Shown: positions 53,281 to 63,924 of the stretch, in pieces
How the letters are laid out: each line of letters opens with the position of its first letter
How positions within the stretch are numbered: the stretch's first letter is position 1
From: Flavobacterium plurextorum
Lineage (GTDB): Bacteria; Bacteroidota; Bacteroidia; Flavobacteriales; Flavobacteriaceae
Reading direction: 5' to 3'
DNA: 64,000 nt
NCBI RefSeq assembly: GCF_002217395.1
Contig: NZ_MUHD01000011.1
Coordinates: 32,010 to 96,009, forward strand
Notes under the pieces: model-generated
Seen by the model: only the letters and a program-made list of their open reading frames with translations
What the model was told of the DNA's origin: nothing
Databases searched by the model: none
Position numbers and translations under genes: made by a program

Positions 53281-54057
53281 TTGAATCACACTTTATATAA
53301 AAATACCAAAATATCTTACTCCGATACTGGAAAAGGAAATACAATTGTTTTACTTCACGGTTTCCTGGAAAACAAAAAAATGTGGAAAGATTATGCTGCT
53401 CTTTTCTCAGAAAAATATCGCGTAATAACAATCGATTTATTAGGTCACGGTGATTCCGATTCTCTAGGATATGTTCACGAAATGGAAGATAATGCGAATG
53501 CTGTTCATGAAGTTTTACAGCATTTAAAAATTGAAAAAGCAACTATTCTCGGACATTCTATGGGCGGTTACGTTGGTTTGGCTTTCGCCGAATTGTTTCC
53601 AAACAACATTAAAAAACTGGTTTTATTAAATTCAACTTCTAAAGAAGACAGCGCCGAGAAAAAAATAAATAGAACTCGCGCTATAAAAGCGGTAAAACAA
53701 AACTACGTCAACTTTGTAAGTTTGGCCATAGCTAATTTATTCAGTGAAAACAATCGCACTCGATTAGTGAAGGAAATTGAAAACGCAAGAGAACAGGCCT
53801 TAAAAACACCTTTACAAGGAATCATAGCTTCTTTGGAAGGAATGAAAATACGAAAGGACAGAGAAGCACTTTTACACGAAAATCGTTTTCCTGTTTTATT
53901 AGTTTTAGGCAAAAAAGATCCCGTTTTAAACTACGAAGAAAGTCTTTCTCAAATTCATGATACAACAGTTGAATTAGTTTCGTTTGAAGACGGACATATG
54001 AGTCACATCGAAAACAAAGAAGAATTAAAAACAATCCTGCTTAATTTTTTTGATTAA
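53281..54057 (+). CDS. Alpha/beta hydrolase
   Basis: A 258-residue cytosolic alpha/beta-hydrolase without signal peptide. Core motifs are IVLLHGFLENKKMWKDY (oxyanion HG), DLLGHGDSD, the nucleophile elbow GHSMGGYVG (Ser about 92), the acid in LVLGKKDPVLN and the His in EDGHMSHIE. The start appears to be TTG at 53281 (NHTLYKNTKISYSDTG); a TTG at 53260 lies within the promoter. It resembles esterases and MenH-like or lactonase-type members; the substrate is not known. Confidence 0.85.
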   Translation: MNHTLYKNTKISYSDTGKGNTIVLLHGFLENKKMWKDYAALFSEKYRVITIDLLGHGDSDSLGYVHEMEDNANAVHEVLQHLKIEKATILGHSMGGYVGLAFAELFPNNIKKLVLLNSTSKEDSAEKKINRTRAIKAVKQNYVNFVSLAIANLFSENNRTRLVKEIENAREQALKTPLQGIIASLEGMKIRKDREALLHENRFPVLLVLGKKDPVLNYEESLSQIHDTTVELVSFEDGHMSHIENKEELKTILLNFFD

Positions 54058-54111
54058 AAAACTAAAATAAATCAAGTCCAAGCAGTCTAATCCAAAAAGG
54101 CTGCTTTTATT

Positions 54112-54795
54112 TTACTCCGCTTTAAGCGCGTCTAAACTCAAGAGATAGCCTTTTTCAACTAGTTCTTTTTTTTCTTTTATATGATGCGTCTTTCCATCTT
54201 TCAACAAAATCAACTGAGTTGAAATTTTAATGACATTTTCATAATCATGATCTGTAATGATAAAGCCTTTTTTATCCGCATTTGTTCTTATCATTTCATT
54301 CACCAAATCTATCATAATTGGAGACAATCCATTGTATGGCTCATCTAGTAAAATAAATTTTGAAGAATTAAAAAGCAAAATCTTGATTTCTAAATAACGT
54401 AATTCGCCGCTTGACAAATGATGTATTGCTTTATTTAAAAGAGATTGAACAAATTTATCTTGACAAAAAACAATTCTACTCTTTCTATCTATAGACAATG
54501 AAATAGCTTTTTTTACAGATAAATAATTCGGAATAAACTGCTCTTGTGACAAATAACTCACTTCATTCAACAATATATTTTTATTATTTTTCGAAACAGA
54601 GTCAATACGAATACATTTATCGGGAGAAGGAATTACACCGAAAATAATCTTTAACAAAGTTGATTTTCCCGCGCCATTTCTTCCTAATAAACCAATAATT
54701 TGTGTCGTTTCACATTTTAAATAAACATCGGAGAGTATGACTTTTTCATCAAATCTCTTTTGGATTCCCTCTATTTCTAAAACATGCTTCTTCAA
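54112..54795 (-). CDS. ABC transporter ATP-binding protein
   Basis: A 227-residue ABC ATPase. Walker A GRNGAGKST (about 38-46), Q-loop SYLSQEQF, signature LSSGELRYLEI (about 127-137), Walker B FILLDEP (about 147-153) and H-loop IITDHD are complete. The 4-bp overlap (ATGA) with the upstream 83-residue membrane protein gene shows translational coupling. The partner is far smaller than normal permeases. The fold and motif spacing resemble the LptB/LivF branch of exporter and importer ATPases. Confidence 0.9.
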   Translation of the reverse strand: MKKHVLEIEGIQKRFDEKVILSDVYLKCETTQIIGLLGRNGAGKSTLLKIIFGVIPSPDKCIRIDSVSKNNKNILLNEVSYLSQEQFIPNYLSVKKAISLSIDRKSRIVFCQDKFVQSLLNKAIHHLSSGELRYLEIKILLFNSSKFILLDEPYNGLSPIMIDLVNEMIRTNADKKGFIITDHDYENVIKISTQLILLKDGKTHHIKEKKELVEKGYLLSLDALKAE

Positions 54796-55043
54796 AACAA
54801 CTTATTTGTTAGCAACACAATAAAAGCAATAAAAACCGAAGAACAAAAAGTCAACAAATAACTAAAAAACAGTAATTCTAATTTTGAAACTCCATTATTC
54901 AAATAAAATAAATAGTCATTTTTCCTATATATCTCTTTAAAACCAATACTCACTAAAAAGCCAAAACTAAGAAATACAACAAAAAAGGAATCAAATCCAG
55001 CCAGCAAAACCGCAACGGCACAAATGGCAAAATTAATTACCAA
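54792..55043 (-). CDS. Small membrane protein paired with the ABC ATPase
   Basis: An 83-residue protein with two or three hydrophobic segments (FAICAVAVLLAGFDSFFVVF, FLSFGFLVSIGF, LLFFSYLLTFCSSVFIAFIV). No ATG is available: TTG at 55043 is the easiest start, but the frame is open to 55085 (ATT codon, RKLSNIFEFFKTTLVINF), just after and in frame with the addB stop codon at 55089-55091, so a longer, 97-residue form is possible. It overlaps the ABC ATPase by 4 bp. It could be one helix pair of a multi-subunit permease or a membrane tether. Confidence 0.6.
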   Translation of the reverse strand: MVINFAICAVAVLLAGFDSFFVVFLSFGFLVSIGFKEIYRKNDYLFYLNNGVSKLELLFFSYLLTFCSSVFIAFIVLLTNKLF

Positions 55044-55088
55044 AGTGGTTTTAAAAAACTCAAATATGTTAGACAGTTTTCTAATTGT

Positions 55089-57854
55089 TTAGTTTATTTT
55101 TTCCTCAAAAGGAATTATTACATCTAGAATTTCATTTAAAAGCAAAACTATTTCTTCTAAGTAGTTTTTTAAGATTTCTTTAGTCACTGTCAAATTGAGC
55201 TCTTTGTCTTCTTTGAAACCAAATGGCAGAAAACCTGATTTTAGATTTTTAAATGATATAATTCCAACTTCCATTGGAATATCGCCAGCTTCATTCTCAA
55301 ACATGAAAGCATAAGCCAAAACCTGAATTATTTTATCGTTTTTAAGCTCTTGTGTCAAACCATTCCATGATTTAAGCACGACATTAGCCTTTTCAACTTT
55401 TCCTGTCTTATAATCAATAATTCTTATTCTTCCGTTTCGAAGTTCAATACGATCCACATTTCCTTTAATCAAAACCGGAAACGGCAGATTTGGATGATTT
55501 AATTCACGCTCGAATGTTTTTTCTAAAGCTATAATCTTAACAGCATCCCCATTTTTTATAGAATCCAGTTCCATTTTTAAAAAATTAGAAACATTTCGTT
55601 TAGCTACTTCAAAAGCCAAAAGATTACGACCTTTTTTAATTTCACCTTCTTTATAAACTAATTTAAACTGCTTCAAAACTTCATCATCAAGCAAATCGAA
55701 ACAATTTTTAATATCGGTCTCAGAAATAAACTTATCAATAAAAGGATCATACAACGCTTTTAGAGTTTCGTGAATAATAGTTCCCAGCGTATTTAAAGCA
55801 ATATTCTCTTCCACCTCTTCAACTTCTCTTATACGAAGTATCTTTTGAAAATAAAAATCAATTGGATTTCTAATATAACTTGTCAAAGCCGAAGGTGAAA
55901 AACCTGCAGCTGCAATTTCTTTTAAACGTTCTAATACTGCTTCTGATTTTGGAATCACCATTGGCTGATAAGCCGTATCAGGCAAAACAGGATTATATAT
56001 GTCAAAAGTCAAATTGTGTTTGGACTGTTTTTCAACTTCTAATTGAGTAATAAAACGGCTTCTTTCCCCAGCATCTAAACCATCATTCTCTGTATTGTAA
56101 ATCAGATAAATATTTTTTGCTCTTTGCAATAAATGATAAAAATGATAGGTATAAATCGCATCTTTCTCCTTAAAAGTTGGCAATCCAAGTTCTTTTTTAA
56201 CATCATAAGGAATAAAAGAATTTTGTGATTTTCCTGCAGGAAATTTTCCTTCATTCATTGAGGTCACAATAACAGTCTCAAAATCTAAAACACGACTTTC
56301 AAGAACTCCCATAAGCTGTAAACCACGTAAAGGTTCTCCCTCAAAAGAAACTTCAGCCACATCAATAATCTGCTTGTAAATTGCATGAAGCGTATCAATA
56401 TTATCGATGTGCTTATGCTGCGAATAATAATTAATCAGTTTATTAATCACTTTAAAAACAGCGTACACAAAAGTTTTAGCAATCTTTTCCTCTTCATTGT
56501 CACTGCTGAAATTTTCTTTAATCAGCAGTAAAATTGCTGAAATATTTTCCAAAACAGCAATAGACCCATTCTCCCATTTTTGAAACAACAAAGAAAACAA
56601 CTTGCTCGGATTCGGATTAAGCTCTAAGATCTTGTTTAAAGTAATAAAAGTATAATTATTCTCTTTAATAATTTTAACTAAATGATTACTATCGGCATAT
56701 GGCTCGACTAAGGGATGGGTTAAAATATCGAGAACATCTTTATAATAAAAAACATAACTGCCGCCTGCACGAGAAAGCGCGTTAGTATGCATTTTGAAAA
56801 ATTTTGCCACCAATATCTGCGACGGATTATTCTTTCCAGAATATCCCATCGTAATATTCAATGCTCCCACCGACGAAGGAAGCGCATATAAAATTGGAAT
56901 TAAAAGGTTTTCTTCGCCCAGCACAACTGCAACTTTATCAAGACTAGCTGCGGGATTAGCAGTAATTAAATCCTCAATTATACTACCCGCTAATTTAGCC
57001 TGTCCAATTGTTTTTGGAGTACCAATAACCTGAATGTTTTTAGTTTGAGAAAAATCATCTACAATCCATTCAAAAGGATGCGATTTATAATGCTTCCAAT
57101 TCTGTTTAAAACGACGAACAAAAAGTCCAGCATCATGAAAAGGATCATTTAGAAATGTCTGATCAACATCCCAGTAAATTCTCGCTTGATCTAGAGCTAA
57201 AAGATGCTGTACAATCTTTTCTTCTGCCGCATTCAAAGCATTGAATCCCGCAAAAATAAAATTATGATTCGAAATTGTATTAGAAAAATGATTCAGATTA
57301 TTTACCGCCTCTCGATAAATTAAGCCTTGATAACCAACCGCTTTATTTAACAAATGGTTATACAGCGATTCATAATACAAAGGAAGAAGTTTCCAGAAAT
57401 CAATATAATTTTCTAATAATTTTGTTTTGTTTTCAACTTCAATTCCCCACTTCTTAATATCCTCGATGTCTTTTAAGTATGACAAAACATATGACGGATC
57501 TAATAAATAACGGTCAATCTCATTAAAATCTTGCAAAAGCGTTTTTGCCCAATTTGCAAAAAGCTCAAAAGATTGTTGATTTTGCTTTTCTGTAATCGAT
57601 AAATAAACTTCATAAAATTCAAACAAAAGCTCAATTGCATCTATGGAACGAATTGAAGCAACATCTTGAACAAAATCTTCAATACTAATAATATTGGGAG
57701 AAAGAATTGTTTTTTGAATCTCTTTTTTAAGCGCTTCAATTAAAAAAACCTTAGCTCTCTTATTGGGTAAAATAATAGTAGTTTCCGCAAGTTTATCAGA
57801 ATAATCTTGAATCACTACTGTTGCTATTTTTTCTAGAAAAGAAATATTTATCAT
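55089..57854 (-). CDS. AddB-like PD-(D/E)XK nuclease/helicase-like protein
   Basis: A 921-residue protein of the AddB/RexB-like group. ATG at 57854 (INISFLEKIATVVIQDYSDK) is chosen; an upstream ATG (57881) adds 9 residues. The N terminus has the inactive helicase-like region with TIILPNKRAKVFLIEALKKE (about 27-46), the middle GVLESRVLDFETVIVTSMNE, and the C-terminal RecB-type nuclease has GTIIHETLKALYDP and the catalytic RIIDYKTGKV (Asp and Lys; about 832-841). No Fe-S cysteine set is seen. With the AddA-like protein at 60769-63924 it would process double-strand breaks for RecA. OmpA and kbl lie between the two genes. Confidence 0.88.
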   Translation of the reverse strand: MINISFLEKIATVVIQDYSDKLAETTIILPNKRAKVFLIEALKKEIQKTILSPNIISIEDFVQDVASIRSIDAIELLFEFYEVYLSITEKQNQQSFELFANWAKTLLQDFNEIDRYLLDPSYVLSYLKDIEDIKKWGIEVENKTKLLENYIDFWKLLPLYYESLYNHLLNKAVGYQGLIYREAVNNLNHFSNTISNHNFIFAGFNALNAAEEKIVQHLLALDQARIYWDVDQTFLNDPFHDAGLFVRRFKQNWKHYKSHPFEWIVDDFSQTKNIQVIGTPKTIGQAKLAGSIIEDLITANPAASLDKVAVVLGEENLLIPILYALPSSVGALNITMGYSGKNNPSQILVAKFFKMHTNALSRAGGSYVFYYKDVLDILTHPLVEPYADSNHLVKIIKENNYTFITLNKILELNPNPSKLFSLLFQKWENGSIAVLENISAILLLIKENFSSDNEEEKIAKTFVYAVFKVINKLINYYSQHKHIDNIDTLHAIYKQIIDVAEVSFEGEPLRGLQLMGVLESRVLDFETVIVTSMNEGKFPAGKSQNSFIPYDVKKELGLPTFKEKDAIYTYHFYHLLQRAKNIYLIYNTENDGLDAGERSRFITQLEVEKQSKHNLTFDIYNPVLPDTAYQPMVIPKSEAVLERLKEIAAAGFSPSALTSYIRNPIDFYFQKILRIREVEEVEENIALNTLGTIIHETLKALYDPFIDKFISETDIKNCFDLLDDEVLKQFKLVYKEGEIKKGRNLLAFEVAKRNVSNFLKMELDSIKNGDAVKIIALEKTFERELNHPNLPFPVLIKGNVDRIELRNGRIRIIDYKTGKVEKANVVLKSWNGLTQELKNDKIIQVLAYAFMFENEAGDIPMEVGIISFKNLKSGFLPFGFKEDKELNLTVTKEILKNYLEEIVLLLNEILDVIIPFEEKIN

Positions 57855-57865
57855 TTGATAAAAAT

Positions 57866-57896
57866 AAAAAAAGCCATTCAATTAAGAATGGCTTTT
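57866..57896 (-). terminator. ompA terminator
   Basis: Stem AAGCCATTC / GAATGGCTT with a short loop and a T-run on the minus strand, 22 bp beyond the ompA stop codon. It separates ompA from addB transcription. Confidence 0.85.
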
Positions 57897-57917
57897 CATA
57901 TTTATTTAGAAAGTAAA

Positions 57918-59381
57918 TTAGATTTTACCTTGGTATTTAGAACCAATGTGTCTAATTTCTGTTCTTCTGTTTTGTGCTTTACCTGCAGCAGTTTTGTTAC
58001 TTGCAACTGGTTGAGAAGCTCCAAATCCTTTAGACTCTAAGTTTTCTGGATTAACACCTCTTTGAACTAAAGCATCTAATACAGCTTTTGCTCTTTCTTC
58101 AGAAAGTTTTTGATTCAATTTAGCAGAACCTGTGCTATCTGTGTGTCCTTCAATAGAGAATTTCGCATTTGGATAGTTTTTAAGGATTTCTTTAATTGCA
58201 TCTAATCTAGCTGGAGTTTCTTTGTCACCAGTTTTGAAAGTAGCTTTACCTGAGTTGAAGTAAACTGCTCTTGCTTGAACTTTAAGATCTTCTAAAGCTT
58301 CAGTTGTAACTTCAGGACATCCTCTGTTTGAAGCAGGACCGTATACTGTAGGACAATCGTCATCTTTATCAGCAACACCATCTTTGTCAGCGTCTAAGAA
58401 AGGACAACCACCGTTTTCTTTTGGACCAGCAACTGTAGGACATTTGTCATCTTTATCAGCAATTCCGTCTCCGTCAGTATCAGGACAACCTTTTAAAGCA
58501 GCTAAACCAGCAACATCTGGACAAGCATCATCTTTATCAGCAATTCCGTCTCCGTCTGTATCAGGACATCCGTTTAATGCAGCTAAACCAAATACATCTG
58601 GACAAGCGTCAGAAGCATCAACGATTCCGTCTCCGTCAGTATCAGGACATCCGTTGAATTGTTTTAAACCAGCAACATCTGGACAAGCATCATCTTTATC
58701 ATAGATTCCGTCTCCGTCAGTATCTTTACCTCCGAATTTGAAAACTAGACCTGCAGTGTGTTGGAAATGAGATGGAGCATCTGGAGTACCAGTTGCATCT
58801 TCTCTATCACCACTAACTGACCATTTGTATCTTGTAGCAAGCTCAAGACCAATAGCATCTGTGAACCAAAAAGTAACACCAGCACCTGGGTTTACAGTTC
58901 CGTAGCTGCTATCTCCGAAGAAAGTGTAACCACCACCTACAGATAACGAAGGATCAATCACTTTAGATTTGATTAATTCTTGGAAGCTGTATTTGATAGT
59001 AGCATCAATTCCGTAGTACATTAAATCACCAGGATTAGTTACAACATTTCCTCTTGAATCATGCCCTACAGCCTTTGGATTAAATGTTACATATTTATCA
59101 ATTTTGTTTACAGATCCTTGTAAACCAACAGAAAAACCTTTACCTACATATCTATTTACACCAATGTAAGATAATGAAGGAAGAATGTTCCAGTTGTCTT
59201 TTACAGCGAATGGCTGAGAAAAATGTTGATCAAAGAAACCGCTTCCGGCACCAGAACTAGTTCTTGTATCAACTGCATTAACTCCAAATGAGATCGCCCA
59301 TGGATTGTTACTGTCTTGTGCGTGAGAACTTAAACCCATCGCCATCATCACAGCAACTAAAAGTTTGTTAAGATGTTTCAT
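57918..59381 (-). CDS. OmpA-family outer-membrane protein with TSP type-3 repeats
   Basis: A 487-residue abundant-type outer-membrane protein. Signal peptide about 1-21 ([16 protein letters not shown]); N-terminal beta-barrel domain (about 25-220); five thrombospondin type-3 calcium-binding repeats of about 27 residues (about 225-350), each with a DTDGDGI-DKDDACP core; a short linker; and a C-terminal OmpA domain (about 370-480: [56 protein letters not shown]) that binds peptidoglycan. At DNA level the repeats form an 81-bp tandem array between about 58320 and 58735. A strong promoter and its own terminator fit high-level expression. Confidence 0.95.
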   Translation of the reverse strand: MKHLNKLLVAVMMAMGLSSHAQDSNNPWAISFGVNAVDTRTSSGAGSGFFDQHFSQPFAVKDNWNILPSLSYIGVNRYVGKGFSVGLQGSVNKIDKYVTFNPKAVGHDSRGNVVTNPGDLMYYGIDATIKYSFQELIKSKVIDPSLSVGGGYTFFGDSSYGTVNPGAGVTFWFTDAIGLELATRYKWSVSGDREDATGTPDAPSHFQHTAGLVFKFGGKDTDGDGIYDKDDACPDVAGLKQFNGCPDTDGDGIVDASDACPDVFGLAALNGCPDTDGDGIADKDDACPDVAGLAALKGCPDTDGDGIADKDDKCPTVAGPKENGGCPFLDADKDGVADKDDDCPTVYGPASNRGCPEVTTEALEDLKVQARAVYFNSGKATFKTGDKETPARLDAIKEILKNYPNAKFSIEGHTDSTGSAKLNQKLSEERAKAVLDALVQRGVNPENLESKGFGASQPVASNKTAAGKAQNRRTEIRHIGSKYQGKI

Positions 59382-59418
59382 ACTTAATTTTTTTAATTAC
59401 AATTTAGTTAATTACAAG

Positions 59419-59448
59419 CAAAAGTAACACCAAATTTTTTAAATACAA
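59419..59448 (-). promoter_or_regulatory. ompA promoter (TTG-N19-TACTTTTG)
   Basis: On the minus strand a TTG (complement of 59446-59448), exactly 19 bp, and a perfect -7 TACTTTTG (complement of 59419-59426), about 38 bp before the ompA ATG. This is the cleanest consensus promoter in the window. Confidence 0.75.
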
Positions 59449-59494
59449 AATCAAATGTTAAAAAAAACCTACAAAAATTTCCCGAAAGTGGTAA

Positions 59495-60688
59495 TTATAT
59501 AACTTTTAACATTTTTCCAACTGATACAAAGGCACTTACAGCCTTGTCTAAATGTTCTTTTGTATGAGCCGCAGAAAGCTGCACTCTGATTCTTGCTTTT
59601 TCTTTTGGCACTACAGGAAAAAAGAAACCTATTACATATATACCTTCTTTCAAAAGCTCATCAGCCATAGTCTGCGATAATTTCGCATCATACAGCATTA
59701 CAGGTACAATTGCCGAATCACCATCAATTATATCAAATCCTGCTTTTTTCATTCCTTCTTTAAAGTAATTTGTATTCCACTCTAATTTATCTCTTAAAGA
59801 AGTATCTTTTTCCAACAGTTCAAAAACCTTAATAGACGCTCCTACTATTGCAGGCGCAAGCGAATTTGAAAATAAATAAGGTCTCGAACGCTGACGAAGC
59901 AATTCAATAATTTCTTTTTTAGCCGTAGTATATCCTCCCATAGCACCACCAAGGGCTTTTCCAAGAGTTCCTGTAATAATATCTACACGCCCCATTACTC
60001 CTTTTGCTTCAAGAGTTCCTTTTCCTGTTGCTCCAATAAAACCAGCAGCATGGCATTCATCTACCATAACCATTGCGTCATATTTATCTGCTAGATCACA
60101 GATTTTATCTAAAGGCGCCACTAAACCGTCCATAGAAAAGACTCCATCTGTAACAATCAATTTAAAACGAGCACCTGCTTCGTTTGCTTTAATTAACTGC
60201 TGCTCCAAGTCATCCATATTATTGTTCTCATATCTATAGCGAGCTGCTTTACACAAACGAACTCCATCAATAATAGAAGCATGATTCAAACTATCAGAAA
60301 TAATCGCATCATTCTCTCCTAATAAAGGTTCGAAAACACCACCATTAGCATCAAAAGCTGCTGCATATAATATAGTATCTTCTGTACCATAAAAATCAGC
60401 AATCTTTTTTTCTAATGTTTTATGAATATCTTGTGTTCCGCAAATAAAACGAACTGATGACATTCCGAAACCATGAGTATCCATAGCATCTTTCGCTGCT
60501 TGAACCACCTCTGGATGCGAAGAAAGCCCTAAATAATTATTTGCGCAGAAGTTTAAAACTTTCGCTCCTGTAGAAATAGTTATTTCTGCATCTTGCGCAG
60601 AAGTTATAATACGTTCTTTCTTAAAAATTCCGTTTTCTTCAATAACCTGCAATTCTTTTTGCAGGTGTTCTTTAATTTTACCGTACAT
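59495..60688 (-). CDS. kbl: Glycine C-acetyltransferase (2-amino-3-ketobutyrate CoA ligase)
   Basis: A 397-residue PLP enzyme of the alpha-oxoamine synthase family that interconverts 2-amino-3-ketobutyrate plus CoA with glycine plus acetyl-CoA. Features: [16 protein letters not shown] (about 45-60), the aromatic stacking region near [27 protein letters not shown] (PLP-binding Asp/His, about 207-218), and the PLP Lys in [15 protein letters not shown] (about 236-250). The length and sequence match Kbl rather than BioF. Threonine dehydrogenase, its usual partner, is not adjacent. It is a single gene between ompA and addA. Confidence 0.93.
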   Translation of the reverse strand: MYGKIKEHLQKELQVIEENGIFKKERIITSAQDAEITISTGAKVLNFCANNYLGLSSHPEVVQAAKDAMDTHGFGMSSVRFICGTQDIHKTLEKKIADFYGTEDTILYAAAFDANGGVFEPLLGENDAIISDSLNHASIIDGVRLCKAARYRYENNNMDDLEQQLIKANEAGARFKLIVTDGVFSMDGLVAPLDKICDLADKYDAMVMVDECHAAGFIGATGKGTLEAKGVMGRVDIITGTLGKALGGAMGGYTTAKKEIIELLRQRSRPYLFSNSLAPAIVGASIKVFELLEKDTSLRDKLEWNTNYFKEGMKKAGFDIIDGDSAIVPVMLYDAKLSQTMADELLKEGIYVIGFFFPVVPKEKARIRVQLSAAHTKEHLDKAVSAFVSVGKMLKVI

Positions 60689-60768
60689 TTCTATTTATTT
60701 AAAACGTTAAAAATTAACACTATAAGCCATTTTTGACTGTATAATTCTTTAACATCTGATTAATATTT

Positions 60769-63700
60769 TCACAAATTTACTACATCGATTTCGGTTCCTA
60801 TATACACCAAAGCCTTTTTTAACACTTTATATCCCAAATCTTCTACTGCGTCCTGATACTCCTGAATTTGAAGCTTATATTTTGAATTAACTGCTCCTGT
60901 TTTATAATCCAGTAAAAATGCCTTTTTATCTTTTGTCAACACGATTCTATCTGGCTTCAATATTTTCCCTTCTTTCTGAACAATCGTCTGCTCGTTTAAA
61001 ATATGATTTTCACCATCAAAACAAATGCTCAACTCAGGATGATTAACGATTTCCAAAAGCGTTTTCAAAACCGCCTCTCGCTGCTCAATTGTCACTAATC
61101 CATTTTCAATAGCCTTAGTGACTGCTAAATCAATATCTGATTTATCTTTTACAAATGCTAAAATTTCGTGCACAATATTCCCATACGATATTGCTTCCTG
61201 CTGATGAGTTCCCCACATGAGCGCTTCTCTCTGAGCAATCTTAATATTTTTAGGATTCAAAACCTCTTTTACAACCGGAATTGTTTTAACTAAATCAGCT
61301 GCTTTTGATGCTTTTGAAAGTTTTGCTTTATTTCCAAATTCATATTCTAACTTCTCAGATTCATAAACTCCTTCATGAATTAGGTATTTTATAAAATAGG
61401 AAGCCATATTATTAGGCCACTCTCCGTCTTTTCTTTCTTTTAAAGATTGCGAAATAACATACAACTGCTCTTCCGCACGTGTTAACGCAACATACAAGAC
61501 ATTTATATTATCTAATAACTCTTCTTGCTTCTTTTCATTAAAAACAGCCGAAGCACTTTCTCCAAAACCTTCAACTGCACTGCTATTATCAACCAAAGCC
61601 CTTGGAACTCCCAAATCTTCTGCTTCAGTATCAAGCCATAATTTATCTTTTGGCTTTCGATTATAATCTTCTTCCGCAAATGGCATAATTACAACTGGAA
61701 ACTCTAAACCTTTAGATTTATGAATCGTCATTATACGAACTGCATTATTTCCTTCGGGAGAGGGAATACTAAATTTCTCAGAATTCTTTTCCCAGTAATT
61801 TAAAAAATCAGCAATTCCAGCCTGATTTCTAATATCTCTTTCTAAAACGATATCAAGAAAAAACTGCACATAAGCATTTCCTTCAGACGGAAGAATAAAT
61901 TTTGAGATAATTATCTCGACAGCTTCATAAAGTGATTTTTTGCGAATATTTTCAAAAGAAAGAGAAACATCAAAAGTCAAAAGCCATTTCTCAAAATCAG
62001 ATTCACTTTTATAAGCCATTCCTTGAGCAATAAAATCATGTATTGGCTTTTCAATATTTAAAGTATTCCCTAAGAAATGAAGAAAATGCGCTTTTGATTC
62101 TAAATCCCTGCTGTTATTCAAATATTTCAGCAAATGAATAATCAACCGCACTTCTGTTGCATTCTGAATCATCAAGGTTTCTGACGACAAAAGCGGAATT
62201 CGCTGTTCTGTTAGGTAGTTCGCAATTGCTACTCCCTGTCCTCTTTTTCGAGTTAAAATAACAATATCTTTATACTCAAATCCTTCTTGTACAACTTTTC
62301 GAATTGTATTTAATGTTTCCAAAACATACAAATCAGATTTTTCAACAACATCTTCTTCCTCTACTTCATTCTTTTCAATTATTGGCAGAAAAGAAATATT
62401 TACATATCCACCTTTTTTTGAATTTGTATTCTGAAAACTATGATTTTCATACAGATCTTTATAATCTAAGTTTGAAAACTCACTCGAGATGAGTTTAAAA
62501 AAAGCATTATTAAACTCAATAACTTCACTATAACTTCTATAGTTTGTATTTAGGTGTTTAATTTCTTTGTCTGGATTATTAAAAGGATTTGAATCTTTGC
62601 TTAATTCAATAAACTGTTCCGCCTTCCCGCCTCTCCATCGATAAATTGACTGTTTTGGATCGCCAACAATCATCAAAGTTCCTTTGTTCCCTAAATCATC
62701 TTGACCAGAAAGTGCGTTATCAATTAATGGAATTAAATTTTGCCATTGCATTTCTGAAGTATCCTGAAACTCATCAATAAAAAAATGACGATAACGCTCT
62801 CCTAAGCGCTCATAAATAAAAGGTGCCGGCTGATTCTGAATTTCTCGATGAATAATAGCATTAAATTCAGAAATGGACAAAATATTTTGCTCTGCCTGAA
62901 TTTTCGCCAATTCATTACTAACTGTATTAAGCAATGATAAGGGCGTAATATTTTTTAAGAATGCTTTATAAAAATCTCTTTTTTCAAAGTTCTTATAAAT
63001 CTTCTTTAAAATACTCAGCAATTCTGGAATTAAGTTTTCTATTAACGCTTTATCTTTTGCTGTTTTATTAATTGCAATATCATCAAATTCATGAAAAGTT
63101 TTATTTCTTGGATTAAACTTTCCATCGCGAATACTTTCAAGATGATTCGGAAATGTTCCTCTTGAAAAAGATTTCAAATCAATACCATTTCCATCCAGTA
63201 AAGAAAGTGCCTCTATAGCAAATTGCTCATTCTCCGATTCCAGATCTTTGCACAATGCAAGCATCTTCTTTTTTATAACAACAAACTCTTCTATGGTTTT
63301 GTCATTAAAATGCAAAATCTCATTTCGATTATTCTCATTCAAAACTAAACGTCCTGTTTCTAGAATTTCACGAGAAACATCCCAGCTTTTATCATCATCT
63401 GTCTTCTCCATCGTGAAGTCGATCAGTAATTTAGTCAGCGTTTCATCTTGACCAGCTTGAGCAATAATCGCATCGACTGCCTCAACCAATAAATTTTCTG
63501 TATCCAGTGTAACCTCAAAAGTCATTGGCAGATTTAGATCATGAGCAAAAGCCCTAATCACTTTATGAGTAAATTTATCTATGGTAGAAATATCAAAAGC
63601 CGCATAATTATGAATTAAGTGCTTTATGATACTTTGAGATTTTATTTTGATTTGAATAATCGAAAGTCCTGTTTCGCGAGACAAATCTTCCATTAAATCA

Positions 63701-63924
63701 ACTGCTTTTGCAGAAGGCTCTTCTTTCGCAAATTCAGATAAACTCCCTACAATACGGCTTTTCATTTCATGAACCGCTTTGTTGGTAAATGTTATTGCGA
63801 GAATATTTCGATAAGCATCATTTTTTGGGGATGAAAGAATAATTTTAAGGTATTCTTTAACTAAAGTATACGTTTTCCCTGATCCTGCAGAGGCATCATA
63901 AATAGAGAAAGACGGACTTTGCAT
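60769..63924 (-). CDS. AddA-like UvrD/RecB-type helicase-nuclease
   Basis: A 1051-residue SF1 helicase-nuclease. Walker A is at 10-18 (DASAGSGKT), followed by AITFTNKAVHEMKSRI (motif Ia), FIDEFQDTSEMQW (motif II, about 380), MIVGDPKQSIYRWRGG (motif III), VRIMTIHKSKGLEFPVVIMP (motif V, about 735-754) and LYVALTRAEEQLYV (motif VI). The C-terminal RecB-like nuclease has LLDYKTGAVNSKYKLQIQEY (about 1008-1027). It unwinds and resects broken DNA ends with the AddB-like partner encoded at 55089-57854. The gap 60689-60768 holds nothing notable, and the last 76 bases of the window are its upstream region. Confidence 0.93.
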   Translation of the reverse strand: MQSPSFSIYDASAGSGKTYTLVKEYLKIILSSPKNDAYRNILAITFTNKAVHEMKSRIVGSLSEFAKEEPSAKAVDLMEDLSRETGLSIIQIKIKSQSIIKHLIHNYAAFDISTIDKFTHKVIRAFAHDLNLPMTFEVTLDTENLLVEAVDAIIAQAGQDETLTKLLIDFTMEKTDDDKSWDVSREILETGRLVLNENNRNEILHFNDKTIEEFVVIKKKMLALCKDLESENEQFAIEALSLLDGNGIDLKSFSRGTFPNHLESIRDGKFNPRNKTFHEFDDIAINKTAKDKALIENLIPELLSILKKIYKNFEKRDFYKAFLKNITPLSLLNTVSNELAKIQAEQNILSISEFNAIIHREIQNQPAPFIYERLGERYRHFFIDEFQDTSEMQWQNLIPLIDNALSGQDDLGNKGTLMIVGDPKQSIYRWRGGKAEQFIELSKDSNPFNNPDKEIKHLNTNYRSYSEVIEFNNAFFKLISSEFSNLDYKDLYENHSFQNTNSKKGGYVNISFLPIIEKNEVEEEDVVEKSDLYVLETLNTIRKVVQEGFEYKDIVILTRKRGQGVAIANYLTEQRIPLLSSETLMIQNATEVRLIIHLLKYLNNSRDLESKAHFLHFLGNTLNIEKPIHDFIAQGMAYKSESDFEKWLLTFDVSLSFENIRKKSLYEAVEIIISKFILPSEGNAYVQFFLDIVLERDIRNQAGIADFLNYWEKNSEKFSIPSPEGNNAVRIMTIHKSKGLEFPVVIMPFAEEDYNRKPKDKLWLDTEAEDLGVPRALVDNSSAVEGFGESASAVFNEKKQEELLDNINVLYVALTRAEEQLYVISQSLKERKDGEWPNNMASYFIKYLIHEGVYESEKLEYEFGNKAKLSKASKAADLVKTIPVVKEVLNPKNIKIAQREALMWGTHQQEAISYGNIVHEILAFVKDKSDIDLAVTKAIENGLVTIEQREAVLKTLLEIVNHPELSICFDGENHILNEQTIVQKEGKILKPDRIVLTKDKKAFLLDYKTGAVNSKYKLQIQEYQDAVEDLGYKVLKKALVYIGTEIDVVNL

